A DNA stretch of 64,000 bases from Phycisphaeraceae bacterium (GTDB lineage Bacteria; Planctomycetota; Phycisphaerae; Phycisphaerales; UBA1924), in NCBI GenBank assembly GCA_007693965.1, contig RECQ01000036.1, positions 1 through 64,000 on the forward strand. Reading direction: 5' to 3'. Position 1 is the first letter of the stretch. Each line of letters begins with the position of its first letter. The translations under genes were made by a program, and so were the position numbers. Below are positions 35,475 through 44,976 of this stretch, piece after piece. A model generated the notes under the pieces. It was not told the origin of the DNA and did not search any database. It saw nothing but the letters and a program-made list of their open reading frames with translations.

Positions 35475-35590
35475 GAAGAAACAACAAAGCGGGACAGCAG
35501 CAAAACAGCAAAGATATTGATGGGTCGCCCGACGTTGGACAGAAGACCGATTTGCTGCTTCCACGCTTTGCTGTTTGCTGTTTTCCCATC
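35475..35590 (+). repeat. AGCAAAGC-type dispersed element, copy A
   Basis: The stretch between the PP2C and M14 genes has ACAAAGC/CAGCAAA words at its left end and their inverse (TTTGCTGCTTCCACGCTTTG, TTGCTGTTTTCC) at its right end. CGATTTGCTGCTTYCACGCT is nearly identical to copy D (46585-46703). It carries no ORF. The M14 start codon lies 27 bp beyond. Confidence 0.7.
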
Positions 35591-35616
35591 TTGCCCTGAA
35601 CTCGGAGCCCACGCCG

Positions 35617-38574
35617 ATGCGTCACACAGTTCTCACCGCATTTCTTTCGCTCTTCACCCTCTCGATCGCCGCAAGCTGCGCCTTCGCCCAGCCCGCCGGT
35701 CCCGAGGCGCCCGCGCCGACGCCGCGAACGCCGCTGGCGGGGCTTGAATACGACGCTCCATTCTTCCCCGGCGCCCGGTACGACGAGCGCATCCCCACAC
35801 CGGAATCGTTGCTCGGATTCCCGATCGGTAAGCGGGCGGCGACGAACGCCGAGATCGAGCGATGCCTGAAGGCGTGGGCCGAGACGAGCGGACGGGCGCA
35901 GCTCGTTGAATACGCGGTGAGTCACGAGGGGCGCTCGCTGTGGTATCTGGTGATTTCCGCGCCGCGGAACATCGGACAGATTGAAGAGATCCGCTCCGGG
36001 CTGGCCAAGATCGCCGATCCGCGCACCACGACGGGCGCCGAGGCGGAGCGGCTGGCGCGCTCACTGCCGGCGGTGGCGTGGATGGCGTACACCATCCATG
36101 GCAGCGAGCTTTCGGGCTCGGACGCGGCGCTGGCGGCGGCCTACCACCTCATCGCCGCGGAGAATGACGATGAGGTGCGGCGCATGCTCGATGAGCTGGT
36201 CATCATCTTCGATCCGGTGATGAACCCGGACGGGCGCGACCGGAACATCAAGCAGATTCGCGAGCATCGCAGCGCTGCGCCGACGGTGGACGACCAGTCA
36301 TTGCTGCACGCGGGCTACTGGCCCGGCGGGCGCACGAACCACTACCTCTTCGATCTCAACCGCGACTGGATCTTCGCAGTGCATCCCGAGACGCGCGGGC
36401 GCATACGGGCGGTGAACGAGTGGAACCCGGTTCTCTTCGTTGATGCCCACGAGATGGGCTCGCAGGACACGTTTCTCTTCTCGCCCTCGCGCGAGCCGCT
36501 CAACATCCACCTGCCCGAGCACCGGATGCACTGGTGGAAGACATTCGCGAAGGATCACGCCGCGGCCTTCGACGCCCAAGGCTGGCGCTACTACACCGGC
36601 GAATGGGCGGACGAGTGGTACCCCGGCTATTCCAGCTCGTGGGCGGCGCTGAAGGGCGCGGTGGGAATCCTGTATGAGCAGGCGAGCATCGGCGACCAGG
36701 CGGTGCGTCGGCCGGAAGGGACGCTCCTCACCTACCGGCGCTCGGTGCACCAGCAGCTCGTCAGCACCATGGCGAACCTGCGCACGCTGCTCGAGCACCG
36801 CGAGGCGCTGATGCTCGAATTCCTGAACGAACGCCGCGCCGCCGTGTCGGCGGACGGCCCCTATGCGCAGCGCGTCTTCGCCATGGCGCCCTCCGCGAAC
36901 GAGACGCGCGACCGCGACTTCGTCGACCTGATGCTGCTGCAGGGCTTCGAGGTCCATCGCGCCGGCCGCAGCTTCACCGCGGATGCGACCGACCGATTGG
37001 GGCGCGCTGTCGAGGGGCGCGAGTTTCCCGAGGGGACCATCCTCATCCCCAACCGCCAGCCCGAAGCCCACCTCGTCGCTGCGATGCTGGACTTCGACCC
37101 GCGCATGACGCCCGAGTTCCTCCAGAAGGAGCGGCGCGAGCTGCTGCGCACAGGCGAGAGCGAGCTCTACGACATCACCGCGTGGAGCCTGATGATGATG
37201 CACGATGTGCAGGGATACACGCTCCAGATGGCGAGCCTGCCCGCCGGCGCCGAGAAGATCACGCAGACGACGCCCGTCCGTGGCGGGCTGGAGCGGGCGG
37301 ACGCCACCGTCGGCTTCATCTTCGACGGCGCGGACGACCGCTCCGTCGCCGCGGCGGCGCGGCTGATGGAGCGGGGCGTGCAGGTGCGCGTCGCCGACAA
37401 GGCCTTCACCTTCGATGAAGACTCCTTCTCGCGCGGCTCGGTCCTCGTGGCCCTCGACGACAACAGCAACTTCGAGGGCGACCTGGTCGGCGCGGTGCGC
37501 GAGGTCGCCGAGATGGTCGGGCTCGGGGCGCTCGGCGTGAGCGCGGGACTGGGCGACATGGTCGAGTCGCCGGACATGGGCGGGCGCCACTTCATCCTGC
37601 TGGAGAAGCCGCGGATCGCGCTGCTGGCGAGGGGGCGCGTGAACATGTACAGCTACGGCGCCGCCTGGCACATGATCGACAACCGTCTCGGCGCCCGCGC
37701 CTCGCACATCGACATCGACCGTCTTGGGGGCGTGGATCTGCGCCGCTACAACGTGCTGGTGATGCCGGAGATCTGGGGCGGGGCGCCGGATGATGCGGCT
37801 CTGGGCGCGCTGCGCGACTGGGTGCGCTCCGGCGGCACGCTCATCGCCATCGGCGCCTCCGCCGCGGCCCTGGCGGGCGAGGAGCCCGGCCTCAGCGCCG
37901 TCCGCCTGCTGCCCGATGTGCTGGACGATCTGGAGGAGTATGAGCTTGCGATCATCCGCGAGTGGCTGGGGCGCGACGGGTCCGTCGACCTCGACGCGGT
38001 GTGGGGACAGTCGGCGCCGACGCAGACGCCCCTCCCGTGGGAGCGACTGGAAAGCCTGCCCGGCGAGGATGATCTGAAGCGGCGCGACGCCTGGCAGCGG
38101 ATCTTCTCGCCGCAGGGATCGATCGTCGCCGCCCGTGTGGACGACCGGCACTGGCTGACAGCGGGTCTGGGCGACTATGTGCCGGCGCTGGCGCAGGGCT
38201 CGATCGCGCTGATGTCCAAGCCCCCCGCCCAGACGCCGGTGCGCTTCGGTTTCGCCATTGAAGGCCAAGGAGATCAGGCGACACACACCGAGACCGACAA
38301 AGGCGCAATGGAGCGACTGCGCATCGGGTGGGCGCCCCCCGCTCCCGATGGCCATGATCTCCGCCTGCGCATGAGCGGTCTGCTCTGGCCTGAGGCCGCC
38401 CAGCGACTGGCCAACACAGCCTACCTCACGCGTGAGCGGGTCGGCGCCGGACAGGTGATTCTCTTCGCCACCGATCCTGTCTTCCGCGGCGGGTCAATGG
38501 GCACGGGGCGAATCTTCTCCAACGCCGTGATCTATGGCCCCGGTATGGGCGCCAGCCATCCGATCCGCCCATGA
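35617..38574 (+). CDS. Exported M14-family zinc carboxypeptidase-like protein
   Basis: The 985-residue protein has a signal peptide (MRHTVLTAFLSLFTLSIAAS, cleavage about CAFA/QPAG). An M14 domain follows, with zinc ligands H161-x2-E164 in TIHGSELSG, the NPDGRDRN substrate-binding motif, FVDAHEMGSQ supplying the third His, and a later Glu in the GILYEQAS region. After about residue 450, a glutamine-amidotransferase-like Rossmann region (ALLARGRVNMYSYGAAWHMI, then NVLVMPEIW) extends to the C-terminus. This two-part architecture is common in bacterial M14 peptidases acting on peptides outside the cell. GGAG lies about 10 bases before the ATG. The preceding repeat (35475-35590) occupies the leader. 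Confidence 0.88.
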   Translation: MRHTVLTAFLSLFTLSIAASCAFAQPAGPEAPAPTPRTPLAGLEYDAPFFPGARYDERIPTPESLLGFPIGKRAATNAEIERCLKAWAETSGRAQLVEYAVSHEGRSLWYLVISAPRNIGQIEEIRSGLAKIADPRTTTGAEAERLARSLPAVAWMAYTIHGSELSGSDAALAAAYHLIAAENDDEVRRMLDELVIIFDPVMNPDGRDRNIKQIREHRSAAPTVDDQSLLHAGYWPGGRTNHYLFDLNRDWIFAVHPETRGRIRAVNEWNPVLFVDAHEMGSQDTFLFSPSREPLNIHLPEHRMHWWKTFAKDHAAAFDAQGWRYYTGEWADEWYPGYSSSWAALKGAVGILYEQASIGDQAVRRPEGTLLTYRRSVHQQLVSTMANLRTLLEHREALMLEFLNERRAAVSADGPYAQRVFAMAPSANETRDRDFVDLMLLQGFEVHRAGRSFTADATDRLGRAVEGREFPEGTILIPNRQPEAHLVAAMLDFDPRMTPEFLQKERRELLRTGESELYDITAWSLMMMHDVQGYTLQMASLPAGAEKITQTTPVRGGLERADATVGFIFDGADDRSVAAAARLMERGVQVRVADKAFTFDEDSFSRGSVLVALDDNSNFEGDLVGAVREVAEMVGLGALGVSAGLGDMVESPDMGGRHFILLEKPRIALLARGRVNMYSYGAAWHMIDNRLGARASHIDIDRLGGVDLRRYNVLVMPEIWGGAPDDAALGALRDWVRSGGTLIAIGASAAALAGEEPGLSAVRLLPDVLDDLEEYELAIIREWLGRDGSVDLDAVWGQSAPTQTPLPWERLESLPGEDDLKRRDAWQRIFSPQGSIVAARVDDRHWLTAGLGDYVPALAQGSIALMSKPPAQTPVRFGFAIEGQGDQATHTETDKGAMERLRIGWAPPAPDGHDLRLRMSGLLWPEAAQRLANTAYLTRERVGAGQVILFATDPVFRGGSMGTGRIFSNAVIYGPGMGASHPIRP

Positions 38575-38659
38575 CTGGCGCGCCGGGATTTCGGGGTTCC
38601 GGGGCGGCGCTCCGGGGCGCTTGTTCACGCCTGATCGCAGTCGGCCCGATAGAGCGTGT

Positions 38660-41407
38660 ATGAAGCGTACGGCTCCCCCCACAACCACGGCCTCGTGGAA
38701 GTTCAGTTTCAATCGTGGTTGTGGGGGCGGTCGTCGCCTCCTCGCCGCCGGCGCTGCAGCTCTGACGACAGCGTTGCTGGCGCCGATGCCCGAAGTGAGC
38801 GCCGAAGGCGATGACCGGGGAGTCACACGGCCCTCCGGCGCCCAGCGCGTGGTGCGCATCTTCGATTTCGAGGAGCGCGACATCCACATGGAGCCGGTGC
38901 CTCTGCACTGGGTGCGCGCGGTGCACAACCCGCCCCAGCGGGAACGGCCCGGGTTTCCGCGCTGGAACGAATCACACCTTGACAACACCGTGAGCCACAG
39001 CGGCGAGTGGTCGGTGAAGCTGCCCACCCGCGGCGGGAGCACTTCGTTGCGGCTGACCAGCGGCGTAGCGCCGGCGATTCCGGGGGCGGACTATGTCGTC
39101 AGCGTCATGGTGCGCACCGAAGGGCTCCAGCACGCCAAGGCCCAGCTCGCGGCCCGGCTGATCGATTCACGCCGCGGACCCATCGACGCCTCCGAGCGAC
39201 GCAGCCGCATGGTGCGCACGGATGGCGCCTGGCAGGAGCTGAGCGTGGAGCTCTCCGGCGGGCACGATGACGCGGCGTGGATTCAGATCGATCTCGAACT
39301 GCTCCAGCCCGAACACCAGGCTCTTGTGGGGGGATTCGACTCGACGGATGCGCACCATGTGATGCTGGAGGACGTCTCCGGCGCCGCGTGGTTTGATGAT
39401 GTGGTCATCCGCCAGAATCCTCGGCTGTCGTTGCGTGCCGGTGAGGGCGCGAACATCGCGATCGCGCCGGATTCTCCGGGCCTGATCACGACGGTGAAGG
39501 ATCTGACCGGTGAATCCCTGCGCGGCCACATGGTGGTGCACGACATCAAGGGGCGCACCGTGGATGAAACGACCTTCGACGCCTCGTGGGCAGGCCGCCC
39601 CACCGTTTGGCGCCCGACGCTGCGCGAATATGGATGGCACCGGGCCCACCTGACCATCACCAGCGAATCGGGCGAACTGGCGAATCAGGCGGTCGATTTC
39701 GTCTGGACGCCCGAGCGCCGCCGCAGCACGGATGAAGACCGCGGTCGCTTCGGCGTCATCATCGAAGAGCTCGACGCCGATCATCGCACGATGCTGCCGG
39801 AGTTGTTGCGGCTGCTGGGAACGGGCGCGGCCAATTTGTCCCTGCCGGCGCTCGGACTCCGGGCAGACGGCGCCGGGGAGATCGAACCAAGCGCGAACGA
39901 GATGATGCAGTCGCTGCTGGACGCCCGCCAGGAAATCACGCTCACGCTGGATCGCACGCCTGATGCGGAGGACAGCGCGCACGACGGCGGCTTCGATCTG
40001 CTCTTTCGCGAATCAAGTGAGACGGAGCCGGCCTTTGAAAACGTCGTCTCGCGTTATGGACAGCGCGTGCGGCGCTGGCAGATGGGCCGCACCGGGCAGG
40101 ACTTCGCATTCTGGGAGCGAGGCATACTGGAAGGCGTGGAGCGGGTGGAGCGGGTTCTGTCGCGGCTCGCCCCCGAGCCGATCGTGACGCTCCCCTGGAG
40201 CGCAACGCTGGCCATCAGCCCCGAGGCCGCCCGCGACGCCGCCCTCACCGTCTCCATGCCCACCGGCATCACACCCGACGGCGTGGTCCATTTCGGCGAA
40301 GCCCTGCCGCTGGACGCGGACATGACGCTGGTCATCGAGCCCACGCCGATCGAGCTCGTCGGTGAGCGGGCGGCGGCGATCGACCTCTTCCGGCGCGTGG
40401 TGCAGGCGTGGCGTTTCCAGCCGGCCCGCATCGCCATCCGCGCACCCTGGCGCCGCGGCGAGGGCGAAGAGCCGGAGCTGCTGCCCACGGCGGAGCTCGC
40501 CGTCTATCGCCAGCTCGTCGAACACCTCTCTGGACGCAGAGCGGTCGCGTTGCTTCCCATCGCCGAGGGCGCCATCGCAATCGTGATGCAGGGGCGCGAC
40601 AGCGACGCAATCATCGCGTGGAATGAATGGGCGACGCCGGAGGACGCCGTCATCCGCGCCTACCTCGCCGAGGGGGCGGTGCAGGTGATTGATCCCTTCG
40701 GCAACATGAAAGAAGTCGCGCCAAGCGACGGCCTGCACAGGATCGCGCTCACCGAGACGCCCGTGATCATCGAGGGTGTGGATGTGCATCTGGCCCAGTT
40801 CCGGGCCGGCTTTCACGTTGAGCCGCCGTTCGTGCATTCCTCAGCGCGGAAGCACGATCTCGAGCTGGTGATCCAGAACCCGTGGCCCGGTGGACTCAGC
40901 GGCACGCTGCGCATCGTGGAGCCGGAGCACTGGCGCATCTCGCCGCGGGTGCACAACTTCAATATCAATCCCGGCGAGACGCTCCGGCTGCCCTTTGAAA
41001 CGAGTTTCAGTGTGGGCGAGGAGGCGGGCCAGATTCCGATCGGCGTTGATTTCAATCTGATCGCGGATCGGCGCTACCCGACCATTCGCCTGGCGCCGAC
41101 GGTGGAGATCGGCCTGCCGCACGTGCAGCTCACTTCCAGCTACGCCATCGAAGACAACGGCGACCTCACCGTGACTCTGGTGGTGAGCAACACCGGCGAT
41201 CGGCCGCTCACCATGCGCTCCTTCGCGATGGCGCCGGGCTTCGCCCGCCAGGAAGCGCCGGTGAGCGAGCTACAGCCGGCGCGCACCACCGTGAAGCGCT
41301 TCACGTTCCGCGGCGGCGCGGAGCGCCTGAGCGGCGAGTCGATCCGCTCCGGTCTCATCGAAGTCGACGGACTGGGACGACTGAACCAGACGCTCAAGGT
41401 GGATTGA
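38660..41407 (+). CDS. Large exported protein of unknown function
   Basis: The 915-residue protein has a signal-peptide core (RRLLAAGAAALTTALLAPMP, ending VSAEGDD). Beta-rich segments follow: an early carbohydrate-binding-module-like region (VVRIFDFEERDIHMEPVPLH, then SGEWSVKLPTRGGSTSLRLT) and C-terminal repeats resembling immunoglobulin-like folds (LELVIQNPWPGGLSGTLRIV, then VTLVVSNTGDRPLTMRSFAM). No catalytic motif was recognised, so surface binding or scaffolding is a guess. The ATG at 38660 gives a signal peptide with an unusually long n-region, partly coded by a palindrome (38676-38727). It follows the M14 gene by 85 bp on the same strand. Confidence 0.65.
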   Translation: MKRTAPPTTTASWKFSFNRGCGGGRRLLAAGAAALTTALLAPMPEVSAEGDDRGVTRPSGAQRVVRIFDFEERDIHMEPVPLHWVRAVHNPPQRERPGFPRWNESHLDNTVSHSGEWSVKLPTRGGSTSLRLTSGVAPAIPGADYVVSVMVRTEGLQHAKAQLAARLIDSRRGPIDASERRSRMVRTDGAWQELSVELSGGHDDAAWIQIDLELLQPEHQALVGGFDSTDAHHVMLEDVSGAAWFDDVVIRQNPRLSLRAGEGANIAIAPDSPGLITTVKDLTGESLRGHMVVHDIKGRTVDETTFDASWAGRPTVWRPTLREYGWHRAHLTITSESGELANQAVDFVWTPERRRSTDEDRGRFGVIIEELDADHRTMLPELLRLLGTGAANLSLPALGLRADGAGEIEPSANEMMQSLLDARQEITLTLDRTPDAEDSAHDGGFDLLFRESSETEPAFENVVSRYGQRVRRWQMGRTGQDFAFWERGILEGVERVERVLSRLAPEPIVTLPWSATLAISPEAARDAALTVSMPTGITPDGVVHFGEALPLDADMTLVIEPTPIELVGERAAAIDLFRRVVQAWRFQPARIAIRAPWRRGEGEEPELLPTAELAVYRQLVEHLSGRRAVALLPIAEGAIAIVMQGRDSDAIIAWNEWATPEDAVIRAYLAEGAVQVIDPFGNMKEVAPSDGLHRIALTETPVIIEGVDVHLAQFRAGFHVEPPFVHSSARKHDLELVIQNPWPGGLSGTLRIVEPEHWRISPRVHNFNINPGETLRLPFETSFSVGEEAGQIPIGVDFNLIADRRYPTIRLAPTVEIGLPHVQLTSSYAIEDNGDLTVTLVVSNTGDRPLTMRSFAMAPGFARQEAPVSELQPARTTVKRFTFRGGAERLSGESIRSGLIEVDGLGRLNQTLKVD
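38676..38727. repeat. Palindromic insertion in the start of a signal peptide
   Basis: CCCCCACAACCACG (38676-38689) and CGTGGTTGTGGGGG (38714-38727) are a perfect 14-bp inverted pair with a 24-bp loop. It encodes PPTTTASWKFSFNRGCGG within the n-region of the exported protein above, between MKRTA and the RRLLAAG core. If the start is real, the hairpin would also sit close to the ribosome-loading site. Confidence 0.55.
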
Positions 41408-41440
41408 AGACTGGGCGCGATACTGAAGGTGCGGCGCCGC

Positions 41441-41944
41441 CTACCGCAGCGGGTGCAGCCCCCGCTCGGCGCGGCGCTGGTTCCACATCCGGAACGCAGG
41501 TGAATGGTCCTTCACCAGTTTCGTGAGCTGGCTGGTTGAGACCTCCAGCCGCAGCGCCGCCATCTTCGGATCCCAGTCCGCATCGGCGATGGCGTCCAGG
41601 GCCTCGGCGAGCAAGGCGGGGAAATCCCGGTGCTCGGTGCTGCAGATGATGCGCCCGCCCTTGCGGCGGGAACGCCACAGCTCCGAGCCGATCTCACCCG
41701 TCGGGACCGCCTCACGATGCTCCAACGCCAGCGTGTATCGAAGCCGCTTCAGCGCCATGCGCTTGTTCTCGATCTGGCTGCGACGCTCGCCCGCCTGGGC
41801 GCTGATCCCGGTGGGCCTGTGCGTGAGCGTCACCTGCGTCTCAACCTTGTTCCGATGCTGCCCGCCGGGCCCGGAGGAGCGGCTGCGTCCGAACTCGCAT
41901 TGGGCGAGGAGTGTTTCGTCTGGAAGTGCGGCGGGGTGGGGCAT
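41441..41944 (-). CDS. GGQ-domain peptide chain release factor-like protein
   Basis: The 167-residue protein carries the peptidyl-tRNA hydrolysis motif GGQ in SSGPGGQHRNKVETQVTLTH, preceded by CEFGRSRS, as in ArfB and RF2-type proteins. It lacks a codon-recognition domain. It probably hydrolyses peptidyl-tRNA on stalled ribosomes, although the basic C-terminal tail here (WNQRRAERGLHPLR) is shorter than in ArfB. It is similar to the release-factor-like proteins of planctomycetes and is not further named. The chosen ATG (41944) lies at the left edge of a dispersed repeat (41938-42062); the longer frame to 42097 is coded by that repeat. No Shine-Dalgarno is evident. Confidence 0.82.
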   Translation of the reverse strand: MPHPAALPDETLLAQCEFGRSRSSGPGGQHRNKVETQVTLTHRPTGISAQAGERRSQIENKRMALKRLRYTLALEHREAVPTGEIGSELWRSRRKGGRIICSTEHRDFPALLAEALDAIADADWDPKMAALRLEVSTSQLTKLVKDHSPAFRMWNQRRAERGLHPLR

Positions 41945-42062
41945 TGGAAAACAGCAAAGCATCAAAGCAGCAAAGCAGCAAATCGGACTGCGTGTCCATC
42001 GTTCGTGGGCAAGACCAAAGCCTGTGCTGCATTGCGGCTTACCCGCTTTGCCGCATTTCCTG
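41938..42062 (-). repeat. AGCAAAGC-type dispersed element, copy B
   Basis: On the minus strand this stretch is close to copy D, sharing GGCTTTGxxCTxGCCCACGA and TCCGATTTGCTGCTTT. It spans the 3' end of tsaD and the leader of the release-factor-like gene. The last eight or so codons of tsaD (to the stop at 42039-42041) lie inside it, so the element supplies that gene's C-terminus. Confidence 0.7.
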
Positions 42063-43157
42063 CACACTGCTCGGCATGGCGCGGAGCGACTGATCATCGA
42101 CCCGACCCGCCAGCAGCAGCGCGTGCCCCAGCCCGGCGATCATGGCGGCGTTGTCGAGGCAATAGGGCATCTTGGGCAGGCGCAGGTCGAGGCCGCGTTG
42201 ATCCGCGAACTCCGTCAGCTCGCGGCGCAGACGCGAATTCGCGCTGACGCCGCCGCCGATCAGGAGCGTGCGGCAGGGGTGGCGCTCAAAGGTACGCTCC
42301 AGTTTCAGCATCACAGCCCGAACAGCCGCCCGCTGAAACGACGCGGCGACATCCGCCTTCTGCTGTTCACTCAGGTCGTGGTGATCGCGCTCGAACCTGG
42401 TGGCGCGCCTCTCCGAGCCGTGTCTTTCCTGGCCTGAAGCGCCCTGTGCATCACGACTCGGAGAGCTGCGCCACCGTTGCGGCACGCCGCGAACCGCGTA
42501 GAGCACCGCGGTTTTGAGCCCACTGAAGGACAGATCAAGCGAATCGGGCGCGATGCGGCTGACGGGAAACTCGTGGACCTGCTCATCGCCCTGCTGCGCC
42601 AGCCTGTCCAGCTTCGGACCGCCGGGAAACTCCAGACCGAGGATGGTGGCGACCTTGTCATAGGCCTCGCCCACGGCGTCATCAATCGTCGATCCGATGC
42701 GCCGGATGTCGAGGATAGAGTCGCAGGTGTAGAGGCTCGTGTGCCCGCCGCTGACGACCAGCCCGAGCGCGGGAAACGCCGGCGCCTCGCGCTCCAGCAG
42801 ACCGGCGTAGAGGTGCGCATGCACATGGTCGACGCCGACGAGCGGCCTGCCCAGCGACCACGAAAGCGCCTTGGCCGCGGCGACGCCGACGACCAGCGAT
42901 CCGATCAGCCCCGGACGCGACCCCACCGCGACCGCATCAATCTCACCCAGCCCGACGCCCGCATCCGCCAGCGCCCGGCGCAGCACCGGCAGCATCCGCT
43001 CGACATGGGCCCGACTGGCGATCTCCGGCACCACGCCGCCGTACTCGACGTGCAGCTCATCCTGCGAAGCGATGACGTTGCAGAGCACATCCCGCCCGTC
43101 GCGAACCACCGCGGCGGCCGTCTCATCGCAGCTTGATTCGATGCCGAGGAGGAGCAT
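42039..43157 (-). CDS. tsaD: tRNA N6-threonylcarbamoyladenosine synthase subunit TsaD with in-frame insertion
   Basis: TsaD transfers threonylcarbamoyl to A37 of ANN-reading tRNAs. The 372-residue protein has the ASKHA fold motifs: GIESSCDETAAAVV, the metal-binding HVHAHLYAG, SGGHTSLY, FSGLKTAVLY, and LLIGGGVSANSRLR plus the late D-N region (YCLDNAAMIAGLG). Compared with the usual 337 or so residues, about 34 extra residues lie at about 225-258, between AVRG and LSEQQKAD. They are coded by an element with inverted arms (42399-42475), which read SRDAQGASGQERHGSERRAT. The frame is kept and catalytic motifs are intact. The C-terminal eight or so residues come from a different repeat. Starts at ATG 43157. 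Confidence 0.94.
   Translation of the reverse strand: MLLLGIESSCDETAAAVVRDGRDVLCNVIASQDELHVEYGGVVPEIASRAHVERMLPVLRRALADAGVGLGEIDAVAVGSRPGLIGSLVVGVAAAKALSWSLGRPLVGVDHVHAHLYAGLLEREAPAFPALGLVVSGGHTSLYTCDSILDIRRIGSTIDDAVGEAYDKVATILGLEFPGGPKLDRLAQQGDEQVHEFPVSRIAPDSLDLSFSGLKTAVLYAVRGVPQRWRSSPSRDAQGASGQERHGSERRATRFERDHHDLSEQQKADVAASFQRAAVRAVMLKLERTFERHPCRTLLIGGGVSANSRLRRELTEFADQRGLDLRLPKMPYCLDNAAMIAGLGHALLLAGRVDDQSLRAMPSSVQEMRQSG
42399..42475. repeat. In-frame GGCTCTCYGAGCC element with inverted arms inside tsaD
   Basis: The arms 42399-42422 and 42452-42475 are inverted copies matching at 21 of 24 positions, each with the word GGTGGCGCxxCTCTCCGAGY. They are separated by 29 bp. Together with bases outside the arms the element adds about 34 codons to tsaD. 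The sense-oriented arm is translated as HGSERRAT, the same frame as NGSESRST elsewhere. Confidence 0.75.
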
Positions 43158-43324
43158 GGGAAAAGCGGAAAAACGGGAAAACGGGAAAACGGGAAATCAG
43201 CAAAGGGTGGTCAGGCACAACCTCTGGACTGATCATGTACTGCCTGGATGCGACTCGCACCACAGGCACATCGTAGTTTCTTCCTCTTTGCTGCTTTGCT
43301 GCTGTTCCGCTTTGCTGATTTCAC
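43158..43324. repeat. AGCAAAGC-type dispersed element, copy C
   Basis: This fills the whole gap between tsaD and the S41 protease gene. It has AAAACGGGAAA repeats and ATCAGCAAAG at the left, and CTTTGCTGCTTTGCTG, then CCGCTTTGCTGATTTC at the right. The ends resemble copies A, B and D, but the interior differs, so it is the most diverged member. The S41 stop codon (43321-43323) lies in the element's last bases. Confidence 0.55.
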
Positions 43325-44976
43325 TCTTCCTTCTTCTCCACCGGAGCGTCCACCAGCCAGCGCTCGAGGTTCTCACCAGTGATCTTCAGCGTCGTGACGA
43401 CCTCGCCCTCGGCGTTGCGGATCTCGATGTCGCCGCCGGTGAGGGTGGCGCTGTCGGGGATCAGGCGGTCTCGTTCGATGGCGTCCTCGGGAACAGCCGC
43501 GGCGAGCGCCTCGATGCGCTGGTCAACGCGGCTGAGTTCGCGCAGGAGCCTGTCGCGTCCGACCTGCATGCGGCGCAGCTCCGCCAGTTCGATGGCGGCA
43601 TCCTTTCGCTGCTCTTCGGCGGGCGCCCATGCACCGGACTGAAGCCGGGTGCGGAGGGCGTTAACGGCGACGGTGAGCTCGCGATCCTTCAGCTCCTTCA
43701 GCACGTCGTCCACATCGAGAATGGCGCTGGCCTCAGCGCGCCGGCGCCGCTCGGCGCCGTTGGAGCGAATCACCTCGCGCTCGCGCCGGATGCGCAGCAT
43801 CTCGGTGTATTCCGCGTCGCTCATCTGCACATAGAAACCGGGTGAAGGATCGACCCCCCACTCGGCCGAGTCGTCCATGCGGTTGATGTTGCGCCCGCTG
43901 GGGCCGTAGTAGTGCTGTTCGGTGAGCTTGAGCTGGCCGCGTCCGGACGGCAGCGGCACCACCGACTGCACGCTTCCCTTCCCGAAGGATCGCGATCCGA
44001 CCACGATCGCCCGATCGTTGTCGCGCAGAGCGCCGGCGACGATCTCACTGGCCGAGGCGCTCTGACGGTTGATCATCACCACCATCGGAAAATCTGGCAG
44101 TGTGCCCTCCGCGACGGCGTGGACGGAGTCCTCCTCATGGCTGCGGCCGCGCGTCGAGACGATCAGCCCCTTCTCAAGGAACATGTCCGCCATCTGCGTG
44201 GCGGCGGGCAGCACGCCGCCCGGGTTGAACCGCAGATCAAGCACCAGCCCCTCCAGACCTGCATCGAGCAGGCCGCGCAGGGCGGACTCGAACTCATCGA
44301 GCGTGGCGCCGGTGAACTGGGAGACCCGGATGTAGCCGATGCCGCTCTCTGGATCGATGATGAAGTTCCAACCGTCGCCATTCATGCGCTCAAAGCCGGC
44401 CACGGTGCGCGTCACGATCTGCCGCCGCACGATGGGCACATCAAAGCGATCCGACTCACGCTCCACGGTCACGACCACCGTCTGACCCGGCTCGCCGGTG
44501 AGCATGTCGATGGACTCCTGGATCTCAAGGCCCAGCGTGCTCACACCATCGACAGCGATGATGCGGTCGCCGGCCATGATGCCCGCGCGGTAGGCGGGCG
44601 AGTCCTCGAGGGGGCTGACGATGGTCAGCCAGCCTTCGTCGATGCGGACCGATGCCCCGATGCCGACGTAGCGGCCCTGGAGCGCCTTGTTGAACTCGGC
44701 CAACTCTTCGGGAGAGACATATTCGGTGTAGCGATCGCCGAGAGCCTCAAGCATCCCGCGGATCGCCGCCTCCTGGAGCTGCTGCATGTCCGGATCGGTG
44801 ACGTACCGGGTGGCGACCAGGTGCTGCACATCGATGATGGGGTCGAACCAGGCGTAGGCGCTGGTCGGCTCGGCGTCGGCCCGGGCGGGGGGCGCCAGGA
44901 CGGGGACGAGGACGGCCAGCGAAGCCGCAGCGGCGGCGAGAATGACAAGCGCGATCTTTCCGGGCCCTTTGAGCAC
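43321..44976 (-). CDS. S41-family carboxyl-terminal processing protease with PDZ domain
   Basis: The 551-residue protein has a membrane anchor or signal segment at about 8-28 (ALVILAAAAASLAVLVPVLA), a PDZ domain (GRYVGIGASVRIDEGWLTIV), and an S41 catalytic domain with the serine in NRQSASASEIVAGALRD and lysine in GSRSFGKGSVQSVVPL. A C-terminal charged coiled-coil extension follows. Such proteases cleave envelope proteins near their C-termini. It starts at a GTG (44976) with AGGAG seven bases upstream; the open frame to 45222 lacks a site. It is divergent from hflX across 239 bp in which no clear promoter pair was found. Confidence 0.93.
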   Translation of the reverse strand: MLKGPGKIALVILAAAAASLAVLVPVLAPPARADAEPTSAYAWFDPIIDVQHLVATRYVTDPDMQQLQEAAIRGMLEALGDRYTEYVSPEELAEFNKALQGRYVGIGASVRIDEGWLTIVSPLEDSPAYRAGIMAGDRIIAVDGVSTLGLEIQESIDMLTGEPGQTVVVTVERESDRFDVPIVRRQIVTRTVAGFERMNGDGWNFIIDPESGIGYIRVSQFTGATLDEFESALRGLLDAGLEGLVLDLRFNPGGVLPAATQMADMFLEKGLIVSTRGRSHEEDSVHAVAEGTLPDFPMVVMINRQSASASEIVAGALRDNDRAIVVGSRSFGKGSVQSVVPLPSGRGQLKLTEQHYYGPSGRNINRMDDSAEWGVDPSPGFYVQMSDAEYTEMLRIRREREVIRSNGAERRRRAEASAILDVDDVLKELKDRELTVAVNALRTRLQSGAWAPAEEQRKDAAIELAELRRMQVGRDRLLRELSRVDQRIEALAAAVPEDAIERDRLIPDSATLTGGDIEIRNAEGEVVTTLKITGENLERWLVDAPVEKKEE

